A stretch of DNA of 64,000 nt from assembly GCF_013393905.1 (NCBI RefSeq), contig NZ_CP040272.1, positions 7,139,501 through 7,203,500 of the forward strand. The letters run 5' to 3'. The position numbers and the translations under genes were made by a program. A model generated the notes under the pieces. The model worked only from the letters and a program-made list of their open reading frames with translations. It had not been told where the DNA came from and did no database searches. Every line of letters begins with the position of its first letter. The first letter of the stretch is position 1. The stretch is from Nostoc sp. C052. GTDB taxonomy: Bacteria; Cyanobacteriota; Cyanobacteriia; Cyanobacteriales; Nostocaceae. Below, piece after piece: positions 9,863-18,179 of this stretch.

Positions 9863-10060
9863 AATCAGAATTTTTAACTAGGTATAGAGAGAAAAAGAAA
9901 CGAGCAAACATGCACAGATAATTCGTGAAATTCTTCCAAATTTACTGAGAATTCTTAAGGTAATGCAATTCTCAGACTTTTTTGATGTAGCAAGGATTAA
10001 GTTTTAATATCTTTACAAGTCATGCAAAACGTTAACTCAAGTAATTCGACACCAACAGTA

Positions 10061-10233
10061 AGAGGTTATTTATAAAGTAAAAACAAAATTATTGTACGGT
10101 CTATTAGGCGTATATTCCTAGATGATTTGTCACAAAAATTTCATCAAAGTGCTAACGCACCGCTATGTAACACGGTGCGTAATAGCAAAGCCGTAACACA
10201 CCTTACTTAGGATTTACTTTATAAATAGTCTCT
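10061..10233. repeat. Candidate MITE with 21-bp terminal inverted repeats
   Basis: The left end AGAGGTTATTTATAAAGTAAA and the right end at 10213-10233 are inverted copies matching at 19 of 21 positions. The 173-bp element holds an internal hairpin (ACGCACCG at 10155-10162 with CGGTGCGT at 10173-10180) and no ORF. It lies upstream of the PPC/RTX gene. Confidence 0.6.
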
Positions 10234-10242
10234 AAGCAGGCT

Positions 10243-10440
10243 TTATGAAATATGAGTGGTGATATCTTCCTCCAAGGATGCTGAAGAACTAACGCCGCTT
10301 TCTGGTGTTGAAAGCTCATCACTTACCATTCCATCCCATGAATAGTTGCAGATTTTAGTGTGAAGCAATTTACCAAACGTCAGGTTAATTGCTAGGGCGA
10401 AAGAATCGATAAAAATTAGATTTACAAAGCGATCAATCAT
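10243..10440 (-). CDS. Small hypothetical protein
   Basis: A possible 65-residue protein (MIDRFVNLIFIDSFALAINL...) starting at an ATG preceded by GGGGGT, a plausible ribosome-binding site. A short hydrophobic N-terminal segment is followed by a Ser/Glu-rich acidic tail (STPESGVSSSASLEED). No family is recognised, and it sits in a repeat-rich spacer, so it may not be expressed. An earlier ATG at 10470 would add ten residues. Confidence 0.35.
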   Translation of the reverse strand: MIDRFVNLIFIDSFALAINLTFGKLLHTKICNYSWDGMVSDELSTPESGVSSSASLEEDITTHIS

Positions 10441-10701
10441 TAGACCCCCTTGAGCTAAATTAAGCATCAAGTGATATGTGCTTTGTTACTACACATGCCA
10501 CAATCTATTTTCCAGAAAAGATCGGATCTAAATATTTCTTGGGTAAAAGTGTGCTGGCAAGGGTAACAGAAAATTGAATCTTAGCAAGAAGTAACGCCAG
10601 ACAAGGGACTGCATCTTATCAATACAAATGTAATAAATAGTACATAAAATATAAACTATCTACTTACACAGGCTAACTTAGTACAACATTTCATTAATTC
10701 A

Positions 10702-10740
10702 TAGCGAATAGGACTAAAATAAACTTTGCGCTCCTCTGCG
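10702..10740 (+). repeat. 39-bp inverted repeat, left copy flanking the helicase gene
   Basis: This 39-base segment is the exact reverse complement of 15411-15449. It contains TAGCGAATAGGACTAAAAT and CTTTGCGCTCCTCTGCG. It lies 94 bases beyond the helicase stop. The mate lies 99 bases before its start. Confidence 0.85.
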
Positions 10741-10778
10741 TTTAAAAAAGTTACAAACTTATGCAAAGCTGTACTTAG

Positions 10779-10871
10779 CTAGTACTTCACCTCAATTTCT
10801 TCTAGAAAATTCTTGAGTTCGTCATCAATAGGTTTAACTGAAGAGGCGAGAAACATCAACGAAACCTCCAT
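10779..10871 (-). pseudogene. Truncated start of a second PLD-like gene
   Basis: A 30-codon ORF that overlaps the helicase 3' end by 38 bases in another frame. It matches the first 27 or so residues of the intact PLD protein (MEVSLMFLASSVKPIDDELK against MEVSLMFFASSSKPIDDNLK), then stops. It shows that the helicase gene was once followed, with translational overlap, by its own PLD gene. Confidence 0.85.
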
Positions 10872-13800
10872 GAATACTGACGATATTTGACACTTCAGAA
10901 TACATACTTCCAACTTTACCTGCTTGATGAGTAAATAAATTGTGACAACCTACAATTATCAGCAGTTCTTGAGCGCGAGAAAATGCAACGTTTACTCGTT
11001 CTGGCTTTTTAGCAAAACCCACATCTCCTTTGCTATTGTTGCGAACCATACTCACAATAACAACAGGTCTTTCCATCCCTTGAAATCTATCTACTGTCCC
11101 TGTACGAATCTCTAATGAAGGGAAAAGTTCAGATTGCAGACGTTCATCAATTTTTCTTAATTGAGCGCCATAAAATGTAATTACGGCAATTTCTTTTTTT
11201 GGTTCACCATTAGCAACTTTAGAAGCCCAAGTATTCTCGAACTGTTGACACAGACATTCAATCGCATCGATTTCTGGAGTATTAAAGTAAGAAGTTCCGT
11301 TTCGTTGTTCTAAAAACTGATTTTCGATAGGCGTTTTTATCCAGATAAGATGCTGAGATTCTTGGACAATTTCTCCTGCTAGATGATGTGCGCGTTTTGT
11401 ATCTGGCTCCAAAATACCAGATTCTAATTTACCGTCATAAAACTGATTGATTGCTCCCATAATAAATGGATGCATTCGATACTGTGTAGTTAGCATTTGT
11501 TTGATGCTTTCATCAGCAGATTCAAACTGACTTTTAAACAGTGATTCTTCTAAGAATTGTAGTTCGTCTCGTGTATTGCCAATTGTTTGGGCAACTTCTT
11601 CTAAAGTGCTAGTATCAAGCATAGGCGGTAATTGCCGATGATCGCCTACCATGACTAACTTTTTGCCTTTCAATGCTGGGATTAGTAACTCTGGTGGAGT
11701 ACACTTGCTAACTTCATCAATAATGACGACATCAAAGGATTTGAATTCTTCAGAAAAACCTCTATTCGCAGCTTGCACACAGGTAATACCGACGACGTTG
11801 GCATTGTCTAAATAAATACGCCTTAAATCGTCGTGAGTCCGCTCATTTGGCTGTCTTAATTTCCCAATCCAATCTTGTACGAAATTCTGATATTTATTAA
11901 TATAACTTTCGTCTTTGTGGAGTTGCTCTTGCCAAGATTCAAACTGAATATTTATGCTGCGTAATAACTCTATACTAAACAAGTCATCGGAATAATTTTC
12001 AGGCTTAAATTTGTCCGGTATTCTTTGCCATTCAGTTAACCACCAATTTCTTTCTATTATTAAATCTTCTGATTGCTGGGGTTGTAATGTTTGTTCTATT
12101 TCACGTAGGCTAACTTGTAATTTTTGAAGCTGCTGTAAAGAGGCTTTATTTTCTTCTTGTAAATTTGATAAATGCTCATTGAGAGAATGTTTAATTATCT
12201 CCAGTACAGCCAAAGGTTCTAAGGATGAAATTAAGGTTTCAAGCTGACTGATGGAAGTTCCCCAATAATTCACTTGATTTGAAAATTCTTGGGGTTGTTC
12301 CCAAATATTTGATTGTGTTGCGAGATATTTTTCAACGAGAATGCGTAATTGAGCAGGTATATTTTGTTGACTAAGTTCTTGCAAGATATTTATCACTCGT
12401 CCAAGTTGCAAATTAGCATCCTGCTGTGATTTTTCTACCTCAGCTTGAGTAATAGATATTTGCTGTTGGCTAACTTCATTTTTCTGAAGTTCATTTAATA
12501 GTCGTTGTAGATGCTGAAGCTGTTGATCGGTTTCCGTCTTGACTTTTAAAACGCATTGACGCGCATTTGCAAGGATGACATCTAGCAATTCGTGGGTAAT
12601 CCTGGTGAGAGTAGAGTCAATGTTATTCCATTCCCATGATGTACCATAAGTTTTTTGAATTCTAATTAAAAAAGCTTGAGTATTTTCAACTAATAATTTT
12701 CGCTGTTTAGGGTTGAGTAGCTGATAATTATTAAACTGTTGATAGGTTTCTTGCCATTGGGTGCGATCGCTCTTTGATAGCACCATTGGAATCTGACTAA
12801 AATTTTGTTGTAAAAAATAACTAAAATTATGCTGTTTACCTTTTCTATCAGTAAAACCTCCGTCTATTTCATAAGCGATCGCTTTTGCTAATACTTCCCA
12901 TTCTGGAAGGTTAATTTTGTATATCTTTGGTACTATTGGCAATTTTAATGTATTAGCAAACATCAACAAACCTAAAGGCAAATCTACTAAATTTTCTGTT
13001 AGTGGTAAACCTGATTGGTGACAATCTTTTAAAGTTTGATACAGATGAGAAGGTGCTGTAGATTTCCATTCCTTAACGGCTGAGATAATATAATCTATTT
13101 CCCGTTTGCGATTTTCCCATATCTGGATTGTTTGCTGTAGGTTTTGTAGCTTGGTAAGATATTGCTGATAATCTGGTTGAAGTTGATTTAACGATGCGAA
13201 ATTTTGTTTGACAACCTGAACTGAAACTGCAACCTCTGAAATGGCTTGACTTGCATCTTGAGCATAAGTCAAAGCAGTTTTAAATTTAGAAATTTCTGTG
13301 GCTACTGTTTCGCGTAACCAAGCCGCTAAACCAAAAGCACCAAGCGTCGGACGCACAAAGCCAAATTCATCAGTATATTTGATGGTTTGACGAACATTTG
13401 TTAAGAATTCTTCTACTAAATTGTTACCTTCTGTGTAGGGTTTAAGAAGTGGCAAAAAATCTGTAATTTCTGAAGCTTCCCAGTTGATATTTGGTGCAGT
13501 CTTTAGTATATTATCCAGTCCTGAAAATAGTGATTCAACCTCGTTCTGTTTTTCTATAGTTTCGTTATAAGATTTTTCTTGATTTTTAAAGTTAGCCTCT
13601 AGTTTTATCTTATTTTTATGAAATTTATTTTGTTGCTGATTAAATTCTTCTTCTGCTTGTAAGTAAGCCGTAAATCTTTCTGATGATGCCAGTAATTGAC
13701 TGAAAATTTGGATATTTTCGAGTCGTTGCGTAATATTATTTTCACAGTCATAAGCTGTGTTTTCTAGCCATCTACCAATCACTTGGTCTTCTAAAAATGG

Positions 13801-15312
13801 CTGTCCTTCTTCCCCAACTTTCTCGGCTCTTCCTTTGCGGACAGCGCGAATTACAGGGTTATGAACTAATCGGCTTAGGGCATTATCTACTGCTAAATTG
13901 GCTTGAGATGCAATTAAAGTACGTCCACCACGAAGGGCAATTTGATAGCAAATCTCAGCAATTACGGTAGTTTTACCAGTACCCGGTGGCCCTTGAATGA
14001 GAACAAGATCCTTAGCAGCAAGTACCTTTTCTACTGCTGCTTTCTGACCAGGATTAGCAGAAGATAACAATAAATCTTGTGGTTGAAGTTCGACGGTTGT
14101 TTTAATTTGTCTAGCCTGAGAAGCATCGAATAAAAAGTTACCTAAATACGGATTTTGGGTGTAGCCATTATTCAAATCATCTAAAGCTTTTTTCTTACGC
14201 TGAATCTGCTGAATATCACCAACTGCCTCGAAACATAAAAATCCTGTATCTGGCAATTTATAACGCTCTGTTGCCATGAATTCAGCTAAATCGCGTTCTA
14301 ATCTGAGGCTGATAATACGACGGTTGGGGTCAAGTTCCTCAACAGTCCCTAATTGACGACCACTAATCCAATTTTTGCCGACGGGAGCAGTTTCAAAAAG
14401 CTTCAAGTCTTCGTTTTTTGTGCGTCTTGCTCGTTCCCAAAAATTGTCCACGTCGAGGGAATTTTGATAAAAGCCGTCAAGGGTAGCTGAAGCTACATCA
14501 ATTTCAAAACTGATTCGCCTTTTGAAGTTATAGTTATGGCTGACGTAACGCACGCAGAACTGACGCGCTTTCGCAATTTTTTCTTCAATTTGCAAAAATG
14601 CTTTCCAAGCTTTAAGCTGATCTTCTGTAGGTACATTTTCGCCACAAACTGGTGCAGTTGCAATACGTTTCAATGTTGTCGGCGGAATGTCGAGATGATG
14701 TTGATGATTAGGCAGCAAACGCAAGCGACAAGGTATAGCATAGCTATCGGCGTGTCCCCGTGAAGGTTGTAATAATTGAGCCGAAAGTATTTTTAACCCG
14801 CCGCGTCCATCTTTTGGTACAGCCGCTCTAAATCCTAATGTTTTTCTGAGCTTTTCAAGTCTTGCGGGTAATGGAAAATCATCGGAGTCTGTTGCTATTG
14901 TCAAATCCCAAATTTCCTCTCTTGCCTCTTTCCCTGCACCCTTGCGACGCACATAAAATAGAGAAGGCTTTTTTCCGACACATTCAGACATTAACTCATT
15001 AGCGCGATCGCGCCGCTCCCGAAATTCGGGATATGATTTTAGGGCGGTTTCACCTTCAAGATGGCGGATAAAGCTCTCAATTGCTGAAGCTATAAACATA
15101 TAGCTCCAATCTTCAGAGTTGGTTTTAGTTTTTGATGATTTTGCTGTTAGTTTATTCGCTACTGAACGTATACGTTCTGCATCGGATTCTGAAATGGCGC
15201 TGGTATGGCTTTTGACTACAATTTTGAGTTTTTCACAAATTAATAATAGTTTCTTACTATCTAAATTTAATTCTTTTGCTAGTTCGTAGATTCTGAGTTT
15301 ACCGTTGTTCAT
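10834..15312 (-). CDS. Giant SF1 (Upf1/COG1112-like) helicase with IF2-type N-terminal domain
   Basis: A 1492-residue protein. Residues 1-50 (MNNGKLRIYELAKELNLDSK...) closely resemble the N-terminal IF2_N domain of cyanobacterial translation factor IF-2. A region of about 400 residues of unknown fold follows. SF1 motifs then appear: Walker A GPPGTGKTT near residue 440, a long coiled-coil insertion (about 520-1130, Gln-rich), Walker B VVIIDEVSKCTPPE, motif III GDHRQLPP, QYRMHPF, VDRFQGMERPVVIVS and NVAFSRAQELLIIVG. All key helicase residues are present. The truncated PLD ORF overlaps its 3' end. A nucleic-acid-sensing role in a helicase plus PLD nuclease system is inferred. Confidence 0.88.
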   Translation of the reverse strand: MNNGKLRIYELAKELNLDSKKLLLICEKLKIVVKSHTSAISESDAERIRSVANKLTAKSSKTKTNSEDWSYMFIASAIESFIRHLEGETALKSYPEFRERRDRANELMSECVGKKPSLFYVRRKGAGKEAREEIWDLTIATDSDDFPLPARLEKLRKTLGFRAAVPKDGRGGLKILSAQLLQPSRGHADSYAIPCRLRLLPNHQHHLDIPPTTLKRIATAPVCGENVPTEDQLKAWKAFLQIEEKIAKARQFCVRYVSHNYNFKRRISFEIDVASATLDGFYQNSLDVDNFWERARRTKNEDLKLFETAPVGKNWISGRQLGTVEELDPNRRIISLRLERDLAEFMATERYKLPDTGFLCFEAVGDIQQIQRKKKALDDLNNGYTQNPYLGNFLFDASQARQIKTTVELQPQDLLLSSANPGQKAAVEKVLAAKDLVLIQGPPGTGKTTVIAEICYQIALRGGRTLIASQANLAVDNALSRLVHNPVIRAVRKGRAEKVGEEGQPFLEDQVIGRWLENTAYDCENNITQRLENIQIFSQLLASSERFTAYLQAEEEFNQQQNKFHKNKIKLEANFKNQEKSYNETIEKQNEVESLFSGLDNILKTAPNINWEASEITDFLPLLKPYTEGNNLVEEFLTNVRQTIKYTDEFGFVRPTLGAFGLAAWLRETVATEISKFKTALTYAQDASQAISEVAVSVQVVKQNFASLNQLQPDYQQYLTKLQNLQQTIQIWENRKREIDYIISAVKEWKSTAPSHLYQTLKDCHQSGLPLTENLVDLPLGLLMFANTLKLPIVPKIYKINLPEWEVLAKAIAYEIDGGFTDRKGKQHNFSYFLQQNFSQIPMVLSKSDRTQWQETYQQFNNYQLLNPKQRKLLVENTQAFLIRIQKTYGTSWEWNNIDSTLTRITHELLDVILANARQCVLKVKTETDQQLQHLQRLLNELQKNEVSQQQISITQAEVEKSQQDANLQLGRVINILQELSQQNIPAQLRILVEKYLATQSNIWEQPQEFSNQVNYWGTSISQLETLISSLEPLAVLEIIKHSLNEHLSNLQEENKASLQQLQKLQVSLREIEQTLQPQQSEDLIIERNWWLTEWQRIPDKFKPENYSDDLFSIELLRSINIQFESWQEQLHKDESYINKYQNFVQDWIGKLRQPNERTHDDLRRIYLDNANVVGITCVQAANRGFSEEFKSFDVVIIDEVSKCTPPELLIPALKGKKLVMVGDHRQLPPMLDTSTLEEVAQTIGNTRDELQFLEESLFKSQFESADESIKQMLTTQYRMHPFIMGAINQFYDGKLESGILEPDTKRAHHLAGEIVQESQHLIWIKTPIENQFLEQRNGTSYFNTPEIDAIECLCQQFENTWASKVANGEPKKEIAVITFYGAQLRKIDERLQSELFPSLEIRTGTVDRFQGMERPVVIVSMVRNNSKGDVGFAKKPERVNVAFSRAQELLIIVGCHNLFTHQAGKVGSMYSEVSNIVSIHGGFVDVSRLFS

Positions 15313-15410
15313 CCAGTACTGCCTTTGCCGACAAAATAGAGTTTAAATTTAAACGCAAAGGGGAGGTAGCGCGTTGCGGGGGTTTCCCCCTGTTGTCGCG
15401 ACTGCCGTCG

Positions 15411-15449
15411 CGCAGAGGAGCGCAAAGTTTATTTTAGTCCTATTCGCTA
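15411..15449 (-). repeat. 39-bp inverted repeat, right copy flanking the helicase gene
   Basis: Exact reverse complement of 10702-10740. It is embedded in a spacer (15313-15528) full of CGCAAAG/GCGTTT repeat blocks and a GC-rich GGGGGTTTCCCCC patch. Confidence 0.85.
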
Positions 15450-15528
15450 CGAGTTAAATTTGGCAATACTCTGCGTACCTTTGCGTTTAAAAACTTTACG
15501 ATTTTGGGTAGTATTGCCCATTAAATAA

Positions 15529-16446
15529 CTATAGTTTGTACTGCTGATAAACTTCACTGGCGGCGCGATGCAGTAGGGAATGCCGCCATACTAGAGACTT
15601 CATATCATCAGCATAACCGCCGCCAATAACGCAAGCGACAGGATAACCACCACTCATACAGGTACTCAAAACCTGCATTTCTCGGCGAAAAATGCCAGCA
15701 TCGGTAAGAGCCAATTTTCCCAAGCGATCGCCTATATGAGGGTCAACACCAGCATCATAAAATACTAAATCTGGCTTGACTTTAGACAATAAATCTGATA
15801 GATAATTTGCCAAAGTTTGTAAATAGGCGTCATCCTCCATTCCTATCGGCAAAGGAACATCCAAATCGCTATTTTGTTTTGTACCGGGGAAATTGACTTC
15901 GCAGTGCATAGAAAAAGTAAAAACGCTGTCGTCGTTTTGGAAGATAAAAGCTGTGCCGTCTCCTTGATGGACATCCAAATCTACAATCAGAATTTTTTGA
16001 ACGAATCCAAATTTTTGTAAAACGCGACAGGCGATCGCTAAATCGTTGAAAATACAAAAACCAGATCCATAACTAGGAAAGGCATGATGAGTTCCACCAG
16101 CCGTATTACAAGCTAAACCTTGACTTAGTGCCAGTTTCGCAGTCAGTATTGTACCACCCACTGCTACACAAGTCCGATTTGCTAACGCCGGACTCCAAGG
16201 CAAACCAATACGGCGCTGTGCTTTGGCATCTAAGGTTCCTTCACAATAAGCTTGAACGTAGCTTGCGGTATGGACTAACTCTATCAATTCTGGTGGCGGA
16301 CGTTCAGGAGTGTGAAATTGTTCTTGATTTGCGACACCATCAGCTAACAGTAATTCGTAGAGTTGTCGGAACTTAGACATCGGGAAGCGATGCCCTTCTG
16401 GTAGCGGGGCAATATAATCTGGGTGGTAAATAATTGGCAAGTCCAT
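15529..16446 (-). CDS. Histone deacetylase-family (AcuC/class II-like) zinc hydrolase
   Basis: A 305-residue member of the arginase/deacetylase fold. The active-site elements are NTAGGTHHAFPSYGSGFCIFND (the paired histidines), the zinc ligands in IVDLDVHQGDG, and DAGVDPH for the third ligand. An ending GGGYADDMKSLVWRHSLLHR is also typical. Substrates of bacterial members range from acetylated proteins to acetylpolyamines, and the sequence does not decide between them. It is followed upstream by a transposase relic and the divergent nurA. Confidence 0.9.
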   Translation of the reverse strand: MDLPIIYHPDYIAPLPEGHRFPMSKFRQLYELLLADGVANQEQFHTPERPPPELIELVHTASYVQAYCEGTLDAKAQRRIGLPWSPALANRTCVAVGGTILTAKLALSQGLACNTAGGTHHAFPSYGSGFCIFNDLAIACRVLQKFGFVQKILIVDLDVHQGDGTAFIFQNDDSVFTFSMHCEVNFPGTKQNSDLDVPLPIGMEDDAYLQTLANYLSDLLSKVKPDLVFYDAGVDPHIGDRLGKLALTDAGIFRREMQVLSTCMSGGYPVACVIGGGYADDMKSLVWRHSLLHRAASEVYQQYKL

Positions 16447-16500
16447 AAGGAAAGAAAATCGGTTCTTCGGTTACTTTTATGGAGAATTAATAGAAAAGTG

Positions 16501-16641
16501 CTAGTTTAATAAACTGCGTAATCGAAAATTGCTAAAGTTATGAAAGCCATACCCAAGTCTTTTAATTAACTTGAGTTTATTATTAATTCCTTCTACAGTA
16601 CCACTGGTAGTTCTGCCATCAAAATAACCGACTATTTCCCC
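16501..16641 (-). pseudogene. C-terminal remnant of an ISL3-type transposase
   Basis: Forty-six codons read YFDGRTTSGTVEGINNK, KLIKRLGYGFHNF and SNFRLRSLLN before a stop. This is the hallmark C-terminus of ISL3 transposases (the TSGTVEGINN...GYGF block). An in-frame stop lies just upstream and no other part of the element is present. Confidence 0.85.
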
Positions 16642-16770
16642 AAACTATCTCACCATTGTCCCTCAATACTTCTGGGTTTTGCATTTTTAACTCGGAATCG
16701 GGTTTGGGGTAAATGGTAAGGGTTATATGATTCTTATATCAATTCACTCCTCACTTAGCACTCAACTTTT

Positions 16771-17949
16771 ATGCTTGACCTAACAAAACTAGCGCGACAA
16801 ATGCAGGGTTTAAGTCAGCATCTTACTTTAGAAGCTGCTGCCAGTCGTCAGCGTTTAGAACTGGCACAACAACATTTAAAAAATGCTTACGAGTCTCAAC
16901 AAGATTTAATCGATCGCCAGGAAAAATGGCGCGATCGCATTCTCTTTGCTAATGCTACCCCAATCGAGCCGCTAGAAACCTGCATTGATATTCCAGTTCC
17001 CCCAAAAATTCATACTGTCATCGCTACTGATGGTTCCCAAATTGCCCCCAACCATCACGAAATTGCTTATTGTTATCTCCTAAATATCGGCAGAGTCGTC
17101 TTGCACTATGGACAAAATCGCCATCCGTTACTCGATAGTTTGCCAGAAGTATTTTATCGCCCAGAAGATTTATATATGTCTCGGCAGTGGGGAATTAGAA
17201 CTGAGGAATGGATGAGTTTTCGCCGCACTGCTTCTGAAGCAACGGTGTTGGCAGAACTGGCGTGCGATGCAGCGCAAAAGGAAACCCCAGCGCTAGCAAT
17301 GGTAGATGGTTCGCTAATTTACTGGTTTTTAGAACAGTTGCCGATGGATGCACGCGATCGCATTTTACCCCCCATTCTCGAAGCTTGGCAGCAAATGCGT
17401 GATGCTCAAATTCCGTTGATGGGCTATCTTAGCGCCTCTCGTAGCATCGAAACAATGAATTTTTTACGCTTGTTGGCTTGTCCCCATCCAGCGCCAGATT
17501 GTAAAAGTCATTGCCCAAATCAACTAGAAAAAGTACCTTGTAAAATTTTTGAACAGTTGCGAGATACTTCTGTTTGGGCAACTCGACTCAAACCAGGACA
17601 ACGCAGTACCCTGTGGCGCAGTAATTCTCCCATTCTCGAACTCTACGGCGATCAAACAATTTACTTTTGTTATGTCCACGTTGGCACCGAAATCGCCCGC
17701 ATCGAAGTTCCGGCATGGGTAGCGGAGAATGCAGCCATGTTAGATCAAGCACTGGGATTGATGTTAGCACAAGTGCAAAAAGGATATGGCTACCCTGTAG
17801 CGATCGCTGAAGCCCATAATCAAGCAGTAGTAAAAGGTGGCGATCGAGCGCGTTTCTTTGCCCTACTCGAACAACAAATGATTAAAGCTGGTTTGAAAAA
17901 TGTGGGAACTTCCTACAAAGAAGCTAGAAAGCGCGGGAGTATTGCGTGA
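16771..17949 (+). CDS. nurA: NurA-domain nuclease
   Basis: A 392-residue protein with the NurA signature VIATDGSQ (metal-binding Asp), LAMVDGSLIYWFL (second acidic motif), and a C-terminal PVAIAEAHNQAVVKGGDRARF segment. An N-terminal coiled coil (residues 15-55) precedes the nuclease fold. In archaea NurA works with the HerA ATPase in end resection. No herA-like gene is visible in this window. A cysteine cluster (CPHPAPDCKSHCPNQ, about 237-251) may bind a metal. It converges on the REC-histidine kinase gene. Confidence 0.85.
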   Translation: MLDLTKLARQMQGLSQHLTLEAAASRQRLELAQQHLKNAYESQQDLIDRQEKWRDRILFANATPIEPLETCIDIPVPPKIHTVIATDGSQIAPNHHEIAYCYLLNIGRVVLHYGQNRHPLLDSLPEVFYRPEDLYMSRQWGIRTEEWMSFRRTASEATVLAELACDAAQKETPALAMVDGSLIYWFLEQLPMDARDRILPPILEAWQQMRDAQIPLMGYLSASRSIETMNFLRLLACPHPAPDCKSHCPNQLEKVPCKIFEQLRDTSVWATRLKPGQRSTLWRSNSPILELYGDQTIYFCYVHVGTEIARIEVPAWVAENAAMLDQALGLMLAQVQKGYGYPVAIAEAHNQAVVKGGDRARFFALLEQQMIKAGLKNVGTSYKEARKRGSIA

Positions 17950-17990
17950 AGGCTACGGCACACAAGTCGAATTACCCCCCTTAATCCCCG

Positions 17991-18151
17991 TTTTAAGGGT
18001 AGGTATTTAACAAAGGTGTATTTTTGCAGGTAAAATAATTATCTAGCTATTGAATGCTTGTTTAAAGACGGTAAAAAAAGTTAACACCACAACTCCATGT
18101 CTCTGAAATCACCCTCTCCACTGCTTGATTTTTAAATACCTACCCTTAAAA
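17991..18151. repeat. Candidate MITE: perfect 20-bp terminal inverted repeats
   Basis: TTTTAAGGGTAGGTATTTAA at 17991-18010 is the exact reverse complement of 18132-18151. The 161-bp unit has no ORF and lies between the convergent nurA and kinase genes. If transcribed, the paired ends would also form a long hairpin. Confidence 0.6.
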
Positions 18152-18179
18152 GCTCTGCTCCCCTGCCTCCCCAGTCCCT

